64,000 nt of DNA, taken from the NCBI GenBank assembly GCA_963812475.1, contig CAWEVI010000029.1, forward strand, positions 310,001 to 374,000, given 5' to 3'. This DNA is from JAMXLO01 sp963812475 (GTDB taxonomy: Bacteria; Pseudomonadota; Alphaproteobacteria; Acetobacterales; Acetobacteraceae). Below are positions 9,158 to 17,433 of this stretch, one piece after another. Below the pieces are notes generated by a model, which searched no databases, was not told where the DNA came from, and saw only the letters and a list, made by a program, of their open reading frames with translations. How positions within the stretch are numbered: position 1 is the first letter of the stretch; each line of letters starts with the position of its first letter. The position numbers and the translations under genes are program-made.

Positions 9158-9610
9158 CTATTTCGCCTTTTGCGCCAGCGCTTTCACTTCGTCCATCGCC
9201 TCGGCGAAGCGCGCGTTCAGCAGCGCGATGGCTTCGGCGTTGGACTGCTGGATCAGATCGCTGAGCTCCTTCATATGCGCCACAGCGTGCTGGTAGGCGT
9301 GCTTCAGCAGTTCCGCCTGCCTGACGGCCTTCACCTGCGGCGTGTCGGTTGACGCAAGTGCCTTCATCGCCTCGGTCAGTTCGGCCATGCTGCCTTGCAT
9401 CATCTCCATGTGGCGGCGGGCCACCGCCTGCGCACCTTCCAGAGCAACCCGGTTGGCGGCCGTCAGGGTCTCGAGGTTTCTCCGATTCGCGGACAGGAAT
9501 GCCTCCATGTCCGGCAGGGCGGGAAGCTTCATGTCGGCGAAGAACTTCGTGAAGTCCATGTCGGGTGCAAATTGCGCGCCGCCCGACTTGGATTGTGGAC
9601 CGCTGGCCAT
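9158..9610 (-). CDS. Phasin family protein
   Basis: A 150-residue phasin (Phasin_2 type). The N-terminal part contains MDFTKFFADMKLP, then DMEAFLSANRRNLETLTAANR, the signature opening of alphaproteobacterial phasins, and the remainder is a continuous amphipathic helix (QAVARRHMEMMQ through EAMDEVKALAQKAK). Phasins coat polyhydroxyalkanoate granules. The start is the ATG preceded by AAAGGAG; a much longer open reading upstream has no family similarity. A second phasin lies at 21.7 kb, so the organism probably makes PHA. No PHA synthase gene is in the window. Confidence 0.88.
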   Translation of the reverse strand: MASGPQSKSGGAQFAPDMDFTKFFADMKLPALPDMEAFLSANRRNLETLTAANRVALEGAQAVARRHMEMMQGSMAELTEAMKALASTDTPQVKAVRQAELLKHAYQHAVAHMKELSDLIQQSNAEAIALLNARFAEAMDEVKALAQKAK

Positions 9611-9850
9611 AGCCGGCTCCTTTCCCTGGGGTGACGGAGTTAGCCTACGCCTGCTGCCGGGGTAGAGGCTACCCGATCGCCCTTCACGAACGGCAGCGCT
9701 TTTCCGACGCCTGCGAGCACAGCGTTGCCAACCTGTGCGATGCTTGCGGGTCGCCCCGCAGCACATGGTCGAAGCATAAACGGGATCGGTTGCGCGCGTC
9801 GGACTTCGTGCGCAAGCTGGCGATACGTGGGCGCGGAAGGACCAGCATTC

Positions 9851-10702
9851 ATGGCGATCATCGAGGACTGTACGATCTCCCCACTCTCCGCCCATACCGG
9901 CGCGGAGGTTTGCGGGATCGATTTGACGCGGCCGATCGACGCGGAGCTGTGCGAGCTTCTGAATCGTACGTTCATCGCGCGTTCGGTTCTGGTCTTCCGC
10001 GAGCAGCATTTGTCACCACCGGAATTGCTGGAAGCGGTGCAGATGTTCGGCGAGATTTTCCCGCAGCACAATTCCCGCTTCTCGCTGCCCGAGTGTCCGC
10101 TGATACACTACATTTCCAACCAGGACTTCTATCCGGACGGAAAGCGCTACATTCCAGGTGAAGGCTACCACACCGACCACTCGAACGCCGCGGAGCCACC
10201 GAAAGCGACGGTGCTCCACGCGGTGCAGCTACCGGATAGCGGCGGTGACACGCAATTCGTCAACATGCATCGCGCCTATGAAGATCTGCCCGATGAGACA
10301 AAGAGGCGGATCGACGGATTGAAGGCGGTGCACGTATATCAGAGCCGTCACAGTGAGCGAAAGCTGATGGCGCTCAGCGAATCAAATCGGGAAGAGATAC
10401 CGGATGGCGTGCTGCATCCGCTGGTGCGCACGCACCCCCAGAATGGCCGCAAGGCGATCTATCTCAACCCGATCCGTATCGAAGGCATCGTCGGCATGGC
10501 GGAGCGCGAGGCGCTCACGCTTCTGGCCGACCTGCTGGGGCACGCGACGCAGCCGCAATATGAGTATCGCCACCGCTGGAACCCCGGTGACCTGGTGATG
10601 TGGGACAATCGCTGCCTGCTGCACAAGGCGAACGGTGACTACGACATGGACCAGACACGCTATCTTTATCGGATCATGCTCAAAGGCGACGCGCCTCGGT
10701 GA
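9851..10702 (+). CDS. TauD/TfdA-family Fe(II)/2-oxoglutarate dioxygenase
   Basis: A 283-residue dioxygenase of the TauD/TfdA family. YHTDHSNA provides the iron-binding HxD, the distal His lies in CLLHKANGD, and RYLYRIML gives the Arg that binds 2-oxoglutarate; LVFREQHLSP and LVRTHPQNGRKAIYLN are conserved family blocks. It would hydroxylate and often cleave a sulfonate, aryloxy acid or similar substrate using O2. GGAAGGA precedes the chosen ATG; the longer upstream reading is rejected as non-homologous. A second TauD-type enzyme lies at 26.8 kb. Substrate unknown. Confidence 0.9.
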   Translation: MAIIEDCTISPLSAHTGAEVCGIDLTRPIDAELCELLNRTFIARSVLVFREQHLSPPELLEAVQMFGEIFPQHNSRFSLPECPLIHYISNQDFYPDGKRYIPGEGYHTDHSNAAEPPKATVLHAVQLPDSGGDTQFVNMHRAYEDLPDETKRRIDGLKAVHVYQSRHSERKLMALSESNREEIPDGVLHPLVRTHPQNGRKAIYLNPIRIEGIVGMAEREALTLLADLLGHATQPQYEYRHRWNPGDLVMWDNRCLLHKANGDYDMDQTRYLYRIMLKGDAPR

Positions 10703-10742
10703 TAACCAGCCGCTTCACATTCTGGTCGGAACGGCGCGGTAT

Positions 10743-10892
10743 TCACAGTGGTGTCGGCATGGGCGGGCCGGGCTGCGGCCGAGGGTCCGGGCGCGGCGGG
10801 ATTTCAATTGGCGGCGGAGGCGCCGGATTGGGATCCGGTTGCGGGCCGGTGGGCATGTCGGGCGGAATGTCAGGCGTTTGCTGTGCGCGCAT
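10743..10892 (-). CDS. Small proline-rich protein, 49 residues
   Basis: A small reverse-strand gene with a very strong ribosome-binding site (AAGGAGAG five bases before ATG). The product starts MRAQQTPDIPPDMPTG and continues almost entirely as Pro-X-Pro repeats (PQPDPNPAPPPP, IEIPPRPDPRP, GPPMPTPL). About 45 percent of residues are Pro. There is no signal peptide or membrane segment, so it is likely cytoplasmic or a leader. Low-complexity GC-rich DNA can produce such readings by chance, but the clean Shine-Dalgarno sequence and its placement in an otherwise gene-free stretch support it. No known family recognised. Confidence 0.5.
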   Translation of the reverse strand: MRAQQTPDIPPDMPTGPQPDPNPAPPPPIEIPPRPDPRPQPGPPMPTPL

Positions 10893-11084
10893 CGTCACTC
10901 TCCTTCGGCAGGCAACAGAACGATCTTCGAAGCTGACTGGTTGCCGTCCAGCGAAGCCGTGATCGTTGACCGGGGCGTATTACCAAACATTCAGTTGATA
11001 CCAATCTTTCGCCGCGATCTTGCCGCTCCGCGGACGCTTCCTGCCCCCATCATCCAGTCATTGGAAGAAAAGGAGGATCACGCC

Positions 11085-11354
11085 ATGCGCAGAACCATGA
11101 TAGCCCTCGCCGCCACCACAGGACTGCTGGGTTTCGGAACACTTGGCGCATCGGCCCTCACGCCTGGTCCAATCAACAATTCGGACCGGGTCGCGACGAC
11201 CGGGGGTTCGGCGATCCAAAAGGCCGACTACTGCGGCGAACGCTGCCAACACTGGCACCATCGCCGTTGGGTGGAGAGCCACCATTGGCGAGAATACCAT
11301 CACACCTATAACCGCTATGGCTACAACGGCGGCTACGGCCCGTACTATCGCTAA
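11085..11354 (+). CDS. Small secreted His/Tyr-rich protein
   Basis: An 89-residue exported peptide. A signal peptide (MRRTMIALAATTGLLGFGTL, then GASALTPGP) precedes a short mature region that ends in a His/Arg/Tyr/Gly-rich tail (CQHWHHRRWVESHHWREYHH, then NRYGYNGGYGPYYR) with two cysteines just before it. AGGAGG precedes the ATG. Such tails occur in small alphaproteobacterial periplasmic peptides of unknown role; histidine clusters could bind metal, which is inference. A strong hairpin terminator follows, so it is a single-gene unit. Confidence 0.72.
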   Translation: MRRTMIALAATTGLLGFGTLGASALTPGPINNSDRVATTGGSAIQKADYCGERCQHWHHRRWVESHHWREYHHTYNRYGYNGGYGPYYR

Positions 11355-11391
11355 CGCGCTTGCGCCAGACGGCCGCTGACACTTGCGTCAG

Positions 11392-11424
11392 ACGGCGGCT
11401 CCCGCATAATGCCGGAGCCGCCGT
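11392..11424 (+). terminator. Rho-independent-like terminator hairpin
   Basis: An 11-bp perfect stem ACGGCGGCTCC / GGAGCCGCCGT with a short loop, followed by TGCCATTTT. It lies 38 bases after the small secreted-peptide gene and 136 bases before the binding-protein gene, separating the two transcription units. Confidence 0.65.
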
Positions 11425-11559
11425 TGCCATTTTCGCGAGGATGGCGTCAACGACGCCGTCTGCCTTCCACATTGCGGATGCCGCCAACAGGCAATAGCCT
11501 CCCTGGCAATCGGCGCCAAAAGAACAGCGCGCCAGCCTTGAGCCGAAGGGAGAACATTC

Positions 11560-12753
11560 ATGACGCCGGTCGTCACCCGCCGCACGCTCGTTACAACCGC
11601 GCTTGCCGCCTCCGCATTTCCGTTTCATCCGCACGCCGCCGATGCGATCAAGATAGGCATGCCGCTCGCCCTTACCGGTCCCCTCGGTTCGGTCGGGCAG
11701 GAGATGAAGAACGGGGCCGAACTCTGGGCAAAGGTTGAGAACGCGAGAGGTGGATTGCTGGGACGGCCGATTCAACTCTTCGTCACCGATACCGGGGGCG
11801 ATCCAGCCACCTGCGTGCGCAAGGCACAGGAACTGGTCGAGCGGGAGAATTGCCACGTTTTCTTCGGCATGACGCTGTCGTCCGAAGCGCTGGCGGTGGT
11901 GCCGAAGCTTGCCGAGTGGAACGCGATCTTTGTGTCCTCCGACAACGGCGACGGACGGCTGACAGCTTCGTCGTTCGTGCCGAATTTCTTCCGCTCCAAC
12001 ATCTCGGGCCCGATGGGAGCGCGCGCGGTCTCGCTGTATCTGCGCGACGCGCCGTTCAAAAGCTTTTATGCAATCGGGATGGACTACGCCTGGGGCCGCA
12101 ACAGCGTGGGCGTATTCGAAGACGAGCTGAAGAAGGCGGGACGCGCGCTGACCGGTACGGTGTTTTCGCCGACGGGGACAAAGGATTTTGCGACGTATAT
12201 CAGCAAGATCCGCCAATCCGGCGCCGATGCGCTGTACTTGGTTTTGGCGGGTGATGACTATAATGCGTTCCTGACCCAGGCGAAGCAGTATCGCCTGTCG
12301 GACAAGGTCCAACTGCTGACCGAGGTCGTCGATATGAGCTCGATCCGGGCGGTTGGGGATGCGGCCGTCGGGCTGATCGGTTCGACGCGCTACACCTATA
12401 CGCTCGATAATCCGGCCAACAAGGACTTCGTCGCGCTCTGGCAGAAGGAATACGGCCAGGTACCAGACAACAACGAAGGCGAGCAGTGGCAGGCATGTCA
12501 GATCCTCGCCGCCGGCATCAACAAGGCGGGCAGCGTGGAGACCGACAAGCTGCGCGCGGCGCTGGAGACGGTTGCGATCGACAGCATCAAGGGCCACGTC
12601 GCCATCCGCGCGTGCGACCACCAGGCGGTACAGCAGGGCTATATTGTCAAGGTGGTGAAGCAGGAGGACCCGCTGCCGGTGCCGCAGGTGATTGCCACCT
12701 ATCCCGGCGATCGAACCACGCCGGCTTGCAACAAGATGACCTATGATGATTGA
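11560..12753 (+). CDS. ABC transporter substrate-binding protein (branched-chain amino acid type)
   Basis: A 397-residue periplasmic binding protein of the Peripla_BP_6 family. The export signal begins TPVVTRRTLVTTALAASAF, with paired arginines reminiscent of Tat, and the mature part opens with IKIGMPLALTGPLGSVG and ELWAKVENARGGLLGRPI, the hallmark first beta-alpha unit. YAIGMDYAWGR and GADALYLVLAGDDYN continue the fold. It resembles the binding protein at 1.5 kb in class but is not a close copy. No permease genes adjoin; it precedes a PNPOx-like gene by 31 bases and could be co-transcribed with it. Confidence 0.88.
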   Translation: MTPVVTRRTLVTTALAASAFPFHPHAADAIKIGMPLALTGPLGSVGQEMKNGAELWAKVENARGGLLGRPIQLFVTDTGGDPATCVRKAQELVERENCHVFFGMTLSSEALAVVPKLAEWNAIFVSSDNGDGRLTASSFVPNFFRSNISGPMGARAVSLYLRDAPFKSFYAIGMDYAWGRNSVGVFEDELKKAGRALTGTVFSPTGTKDFATYISKIRQSGADALYLVLAGDDYNAFLTQAKQYRLSDKVQLLTEVVDMSSIRAVGDAAVGLIGSTRYTYTLDNPANKDFVALWQKEYGQVPDNNEGEQWQACQILAAGINKAGSVETDKLRAALETVAIDSIKGHVAIRACDHQAVQQGYIVKVVKQEDPLPVPQVIATYPGDRTTPACNKMTYDD

Positions 12754-12784
12754 TACGGTCGCAACCAGCCAAGGAGCGTAATAC

Positions 12785-13222
12785 GTGGCAACGATTCCGA
12801 AGACCCTGCAACCGCATATCAACACCGCATTTCCTGATTTCGTGTGCCTTGTCGCGACCGCGTTGCCGAATGGCTATGCACAGGTCAGCCCGCGCGGCAG
12901 CACGATGGTCTATGACGACGACCACCTCGCTCTATGGGAGCGGGGCAGAGGATCGACCACGGAAAATCTGAAGGATGGGACCAAGGTTACGGTCTACTTC
13001 CGTAAGCCTGCGCTGCGCGCTGATGGCACGCTGCCGAAGGGCGGTATTGCACGGTTCTACGGCACCGCGACCGTGCAGAAATCCGGGCCGGCCTACGAAG
13101 AAGTGTGGCGCAAGCTGGTCCAGCCGGAGAAGGACCGCGACCCGGACAAGAAGGGCTTTGCGGTGCTGATCAAGGTGGAGCGGGCCGAGGACCTGGAAGG
13201 GCTGCCGCTGACGCTCGACTGA
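12785..13222 (+). CDS. Pyridoxamine 5'-phosphate oxidase-like FMN-binding protein
   Basis: A 145-residue split-barrel flavin-binding protein of the PNPOx-like class. Visible blocks are FVCLVATALPNGYAQVSPRG (first strands that hold FMN), LALWERGRGSTTENL and ARFYGTATV. Members of this single-domain group are often F420- or FMN-dependent reductases or haem-utilisation proteins rather than true PdxH. Start is GTG, with AAGGAG nine bases ahead. It follows the binding-protein gene closely. The precise reaction is unknown. Confidence 0.8.
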   Translation: MATIPKTLQPHINTAFPDFVCLVATALPNGYAQVSPRGSTMVYDDDHLALWERGRGSTTENLKDGTKVTVYFRKPALRADGTLPKGGIARFYGTATVQKSGPAYEEVWRKLVQPEKDRDPDKKGFAVLIKVERAEDLEGLPLTLD

Positions 13223-13244
13223 GGGGCGGACGGTAGGAAGTACA

Positions 13245-13344
13245 GGTTCGCCACAAAGACACAGAGGCACGAAGAGAGGACCCGCGCGTGTCGCCGCAAC
13301 GCGCACCAAAGGTCCTCGTGTCTTTGCGTCCTTGTGGTGAAACC
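13245..13344. repeat. 100-base imperfect palindromic element between convergent genes
   Basis: The left arm (GGTTCGCCACAAAGACACAG, continuing to GGACC) is the imperfect inverse of the right arm (GGTCCTCGTGTCTTTGCGTC, continuing to GGTGAAACC). The arms are about 35 bases with a 30-base middle. It lies between the convergent PNPOx-like and rlmE genes and could terminate both. The CCACAAAGACAC-type arms are a recurrent intergenic repeat form in bacteria. Confidence 0.7.
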
Positions 13345-13345
13345 T

Positions 13346-14029
13346 TCACCCGGACGGGGCACGGAACCCGGTCGCCACCACATACAACTCGCTCGATTCC
13401 TTCCGGCTCGCGGGCGGCTTCGCATGCCGCACGGCGGCGAAGCGCTGCTTCAGCCGATCCAGAATCTGCCGTTCCGCGCCGCCCTGGAACACTTTGGCGA
13501 CAAACGCGCCTCCTTCGGCAAGCACCTCCACCGCGAATTCGAGCGCTGCCTCGGCCAGCGCCATAATGCGCAGGTGGTCGGTGGCGGTGTGCCCCGTGGT
13601 GTTCGGCGCCATGTCCGACAGCACAAGATCGACCTTGCCGCCCAATATTTCGATCAACTGGGCCTGGATGGTGGGCTCGGTGAAGTCGCCCGCCAGCAAT
13701 TCCGATCCCGGCACGGGATCCATTGGCAGCAGGTCCACCGCCACAACCCGCGCCGCGCCGCGCAGCACCGCGACCTGGGTCCAGCCACCCGGGGCCGCGC
13801 CAAGATCGACCACACGCGTTCCTCGGCGAATCAGGTGAAATCTTTCGTCGAGCTCCGACAGTTTGAATGCGGCGCGGGAGCGCCATCCCTGCTGCTTTGC
13901 CGCCTGCACGTAAGGGTCGTTGAGCTGACGGGTCAGCCAACGCTGGGAGGCGCCGGTTCGCCCCTTCGCGGTGCGCACCGCAACCGCGAGCCCGCGTGGC
14001 GGTGCCGACTTGCCCGAGCGCTGGGTCAT
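13346..14029 (-). CDS. rlmE: 23S rRNA (uridine-2'-O-)-methyltransferase RlmE (FtsJ)
   Basis: A 227-residue FtsJ-family methyltransferase. YVQAAKQQGWRSRAAFKL contains the first catalytic Lys; VVDLGAAPGGWTQVA is the SAM-binding loop; DLVLSDMAPNTTG carries the catalytic Asp; AFVAKVFQGG the second Lys; and ASRKESSELYVVATGF the Glu of the K-D-K-E tetrad. It 2'-O-methylates U2552 of 23S rRNA in late 50S assembly. Its start overlaps the stop of the upstream Ppx/GppA gene by four bases, so the two are translationally coupled. Confidence 0.94.
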   Translation of the reverse strand: MTQRSGKSAPPRGLAVAVRTAKGRTGASQRWLTRQLNDPYVQAAKQQGWRSRAAFKLSELDERFHLIRRGTRVVDLGAAPGGWTQVAVLRGAARVVAVDLLPMDPVPGSELLAGDFTEPTIQAQLIEILGGKVDLVLSDMAPNTTGHTATDHLRIMALAEAALEFAVEVLAEGGAFVAKVFQGGAERQILDRLKQRFAAVRHAKPPASRKESSELYVVATGFRAPSG

Positions 14030-15093
14030 GCGGTTGGGCGGGGCTCCTCGCGGCGCGATGTGTAGCGCGGCCGATCGGCACGGATCATCCGGAGCAGCAT
14101 GCCTTCACGTAGCCCGCGATCGGCCACGATGACGCGCGGCGCTGGCCATAGCCGGGTGATCGCGGCGAAGACCGCGCAACCCGGCAACACGAAGTCCACC
14201 CGCTCAGGACCGACGCACGGGTGCGCCACCAGCCCCTCCCGGCCCAGTGCCCGAAGATTGGCGAGTGCGGCGCCTGCCACGTCGCTGGTCAGGACCGTGC
14301 CGTCCACCAGCGGACGCCGATAGCGGAGCAGGCCCAGGGCCACGCCGGCCAGCGTGGTGACGGTGCCGCTGGTGCCGAGCAACTGAACGCCGCCGGTGCG
14401 GATCTCGCGGGCAATGCAGTGCACCAATTCGAAGCTGAACAGCCTGGCGGCCACATCATCGACCATCGCCTCGAAGCCCTCGGGATCGAAGCCGGCCTGG
14501 CCAAACCGTTCAGCCAACGTCACCACGCCGACGGGAAGGGAGTCATAGCCGATCATTACCGGCCGTCCGCTCGCATCGATGCGGACCCAGGCGAGCTCCG
14601 TCGAGCCGCCGCCGATATCGAACAACAAGGCTCGCCGCCCACCATCGGCCAGCAGCGGGGCGCAGCTCTCAAGCGCCAGCTCGACCTCCTCACGTGAGGA
14701 GATGATGCTGATGTCCAGACCGGTCTCGTGCTTTACGCGGAGGAGAAATTCGCTGCCGTTGGCGGCTCGACGACAGGCTTCGGTGGCAATTGCGCGCACA
14801 CGCCGGACGGGGCGCCGGGCAAGGCGCGCGGCACAGGCGTGCAATGCGCCCAGTGCCCGCTCCATCGCGACCGGGCTGAGCTGACCCGTCCCGTGCAGCC
14901 CCTCGCCGAGCCGAACGATGCGGCTGAAGCTGTCGAGAACGCGGAAGCCATCGCCCGCGGGGGCGGCGACCAGCATGCGGCAGTTGTTGGTGCCGAGGTC
15001 CAGGGCGGCGAATGACGGGCAGGGGAACCGCCGCGCCTCGGCGGCGTGCGGATTGGCGGCGTCGGCCAGCGAATGGGCGTTCCGCGGCATCAT
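14026..15093 (-). CDS. Ppx/GppA family exopolyphosphatase / pppGpp phosphohydrolase
   Basis: A 355-residue ASKHA-fold phosphatase. FAALDLGTNNCRMLVA is the phosphate-1 loop; ATEACRRAANG, ISSREEVELA and LLFDIGGGSTEL (phosphate-2) follow in order; LGTSGTVTTLAGV is the last nucleotide-binding block. It should hydrolyse polyphosphate or pppGpp. The length matches the short alphaproteobacterial form without the HD domain. I chose the ATG-ATG start; a TTG twelve codons upstream extends the reading but is weaker. A polyphosphate kinase 2 gene is divergently placed 136 bases away, consistent with joint polyphosphate metabolism. Confidence 0.9.
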   Translation of the reverse strand: MMPRNAHSLADAANPHAAEARRFPCPSFAALDLGTNNCRMLVAAPAGDGFRVLDSFSRIVRLGEGLHGTGQLSPVAMERALGALHACAARLARRPVRRVRAIATEACRRAANGSEFLLRVKHETGLDISIISSREEVELALESCAPLLADGGRRALLFDIGGGSTELAWVRIDASGRPVMIGYDSLPVGVVTLAERFGQAGFDPEGFEAMVDDVAARLFSFELVHCIAREIRTGGVQLLGTSGTVTTLAGVALGLLRYRRPLVDGTVLTSDVAGAALANLRALGREGLVAHPCVGPERVDFVLPGCAVFAAITRLWPAPRVIVADRGLREGMLLRMIRADRPRYTSRREEPRPTA

Positions 15094-15229
15094 CAGGGTA
15101 TTCTCGTCCGTGCGTGCCAGAACGGGCAAGGGTTGTCGCGGCGGGTGTCCCGGATTTCATCTGGGCATTGGCCTATCGGCTGCCAAGCAGTCCATCCTGC
15201 AACGCTCGGTTAGCCGATGGAGACCGCTC

Positions 15230-16156
15230 ATGGACACGACAGCCAACGTCATCGACCCGCACCTGTCGCGCCGGCAGATGCGCCGGATCATGGACCGTTA
15301 CCGGGTGACCTCCGGCAAGGGTTTCCGGCTGAAGGACCACGATCCGGCGGACACGGCGGGGCATCTGCTGCCAAAATCCCAGGCGAATGCCATGCTCGCG
15401 CACGGCGTGGAGCGCCTCGCGGAGCTGCAGGAGAAGCTCTACGCGCAGAATGCGTGGGCGATGCTGTGCGTGCTTCAGGCGATGGATGCGGCCGGCAAGG
15501 ACAGCACGATCAAGCACGTGATGTCGGGGGTCAACCCGCAGGGCGTGCAGGTGACCGCCTTCAAGGCGCCGGGGCCGGACGAACTGGCGCACGACTTCCT
15601 GTGGCGCGCCAACCGTGCGCTGCCGCCACGCGGCCACATCGGCATCTTCAACCGCAGCCACTACGAGGAGGTTCTGGTTGTGCGGGTGCATCCCGAGTTC
15701 CTTGCGCGCCAGCATCTGCCGGAGGCGCTGATCGGCAAGCGCGTCTGGGACCAGCGGCTCGAGGCGATCGCTACATTCGAGCGCTACCTCACGCGACAGG
15801 GCACGGTCGTGCTGAAGTTCTTTCTCAATGTGTCAAAGGAGGAACAAAGGCGCCGGTTCCTCGATCGGCTGCGGGAGAAGGACAAACACTGGAAGTTCAG
15901 TGCCAGCGACCTGGCCGAGCGCGCGTTCTGGGACGACTACCAGCACGCCTATCAGGCGGCGATCGCTGCCACGGCGACGCCGCACGCGCCATGGTTCGTC
16001 GTGCCGGCGGACAACAAATGGTTCACGCGATTGATCGTTGTCGCCGCGATGATCGAGACATTGGAGGCACTGGACATGAAGCTTCCCAAATTGGGTTCGG
16101 AGCACCAGGCGGAGTTGGAGGCAGCACGTCAGAAGCTGGAGGCGGAGGTGGAGTAG
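15230..16156 (+). CDS. Polyphosphate kinase 2 family protein
   Basis: A 308-residue PPK2. MDAAGKDSTIKHVMSGVNPQG holds the Walker A lysine; FNRSHYEEVLVVRVHPE is the Walker B region; the lid is in LDRLREKDKHWKFSASDL. The MDAAGKDST and KAPGPDELAHDFLWR blocks resemble the class that phosphorylates AMP and ADP from polyphosphate (Meiothermus/Deinococcus type), though class assignment is inference. Upstream in-frame sequence is rejected because family similarity starts at the chosen ATG. The exopolyphosphatase gene is divergent from it; together they cover polyphosphate use and degradation. Confidence 0.92.
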   Translation: MDTTANVIDPHLSRRQMRRIMDRYRVTSGKGFRLKDHDPADTAGHLLPKSQANAMLAHGVERLAELQEKLYAQNAWAMLCVLQAMDAAGKDSTIKHVMSGVNPQGVQVTAFKAPGPDELAHDFLWRANRALPPRGHIGIFNRSHYEEVLVVRVHPEFLARQHLPEALIGKRVWDQRLEAIATFERYLTRQGTVVLKFFLNVSKEEQRRRFLDRLREKDKHWKFSASDLAERAFWDDYQHAYQAAIAATATPHAPWFVVPADNKWFTRLIVVAAMIETLEALDMKLPKLGSEHQAELEAARQKLEAEVE

Positions 16157-16208
16157 TGCCGTACGCCATCGCCGGCATAACGACTGCGTGCCGGTATAAA
16201 TTTGACAA

Positions 16209-16231
16209 GGGCCGCCCAACCGAGGCGGCCC
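16209..16231. terminator. Bidirectional terminator hairpin
   Basis: Perfect 8-bp stem GGGCCGCC / GGCGGCCC with a 7-base loop, between the convergent PPK2 and DUF1330 genes. On the reverse strand it is followed by TTGTCAAATTTAT, a reasonable T-rich tail for the DUF1330 transcript. Confidence 0.55.
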
Positions 16232-16252
16232 CTATCACGCGAACTCTTCAGG

Positions 16253-16654
16253 CTATTGCGGCATGCCCTCGACGGCGAAGCTGCGGAACGTGGCGTATTT
16301 GTCGCCGATCTTCCGGGCCTCCTTGTAGTCCGCTGAATTGTACCAGGCCTGGATCTTTTCCAGGCTGTCCCAGACCTGAACGACAGCGCGCTTCGGCGCC
16401 TCGCCGTCAAAGGCCGTGACTTTTGCTCCCGACGCGCCTGATCCGCCAATCGCCAGGAATCGGCCGCCGGCAGCCTTGATGGTGGCCTGAGCCTTCGGTG
16501 CGTACTCTTTGGCATAAGCCTCCGGATTTGAAACGTCGATCTCGGTGATAAAATAGACCGGCGGTTTGGCCTGGGCGTGCAGACCTTGAACCGCGGCAGC
16601 ACCAAGTCCGAAGCCGGTGGCAATCGCCAACGCCACTGCGTATTGCGTCTTCAT
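16253..16654 (-). CDS. DUF1330 domain protein with signal peptide
   Basis: A 133-residue protein with a signal peptide (MKTQYAVALAIATGFGLGAA, then AVQGLHAQ) followed by a single DUF1330 ferredoxin-like domain: YFITEIDVSNPEAYAKEYAP, then GGRFLAIGG and AVVQVWDSLEKIQAWYNSA. The family is widespread and uncharacterised; its fold is the dimeric alpha/beta barrel type. Export to the periplasm is predicted from the sequence. The gene is monocistronic, convergent with the PPK2 gene. Confidence 0.85.
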   Translation of the reverse strand: MKTQYAVALAIATGFGLGAAAVQGLHAQAKPPVYFITEIDVSNPEAYAKEYAPKAQATIKAAGGRFLAIGGSGASGAKVTAFDGEAPKRAVVQVWDSLEKIQAWYNSADYKEARKIGDKYATFRSFAVEGMPQ

Positions 16655-16858
16655 TGATTCCTCCCGATTGCTTTCTGATGGGCCGCCAAGTTGCAGGACC
16701 GTAACTCAAAGCGCCGTGTCTGGCAGATGCAGGCAATGCCTATGGTCGACGCGGTCGGCCTCGGTTCGCGAACGGGCGAGGCCCGTTTGAACCGCAGGGA
16801 AGGTATAGGTCATGAGCCGCCGTCCATCAAACGGCAATCAAGCGGCTGATTCGGGCCC

Positions 16859-17362
16859 TTATGAACCGGCCGGCCGCCAGCCTTCCAGCGTGTCGTGATC
16901 GGGGTGCTGAAAGTTGACGATACGCGAAAGATCCTCGGGCGCACCGGCCATGCCCGTGCGGCGCGCGGGCAACGCGGCAATTGTCGCCTGGTCGAAGGTC
17001 GTCCATCGCCCCTCGATGCCGTCCACCTGGGACAGTGCCACGGCTTCCGGCGTATCCAGGCTGCCGATCGAGACGCTGATCGATCCTGGTCGCCTGGTAT
17101 ACTCAAAGTAAAGCGGCGTTCCGCATCGCGCACAGAAACCGCGTTCCGCGGCCGAGGAACTGCGGAACTTGCCTGCGATGCCACGCGTCCACGCGAAGTG
17201 CTGCCTCGGGACATTGGCCCACGCCGTGAATGGCCCGCCGACGGCCTTCTGGCACATCCGGCAATGGCAGATGCCGGCAATGGTCGGCGGAGCATACAGC
17301 GCGTAACGCACCGCGCCGCATTGACAGCCGCCAGTCAGTACGGGGGTGCGTTGCTCGCTCAT
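16859..17362 (-). CDS. GFA/CENP-V family zinc protein
   Basis: A 167-residue GFA (glutathione-dependent formaldehyde-activating enzyme-like) protein. Zinc ligands appear as GGCQCGAVRY, CHCRMCQKAVGG and FCARCGTPLYF, the canonical CxC, CxxC and CxxC pattern. Although named for formaldehyde chemistry, most members have no proven function. It is divergent from the quinone-oxidoreductase-like gene with a 71-base spacer, so the two may share a control region. Confidence 0.88.
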   Translation of the reverse strand: MSEQRTPVLTGGCQCGAVRYALYAPPTIAGICHCRMCQKAVGGPFTAWANVPRQHFAWTRGIAGKFRSSSAAERGFCARCGTPLYFEYTRRPGSISVSIGSLDTPEAVALSQVDGIEGRWTTFDQATIAALPARRTGMAGAPEDLSRIVNFQHPDHDTLEGWRPAGS

Positions 17363-17433
17363 CGGACCTCCTTGCGGTCAGGCCGGTGGATGCGCCATGA
17401 ACATTCGCTTGGCAACAGCCTGGGAGCAATGCA

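Noticed and set aside
11173..12825. A reverse-strand open reading of about 550 codons
   Set aside because: Antisense to the substrate-binding protein gene, which has a signal peptide and conserved fold.
13245..13344. A CRISPR-like or phage attachment repeat
   Set aside because: There is a single inverted pair, not a regular array, and no integrase or cas gene is nearby.
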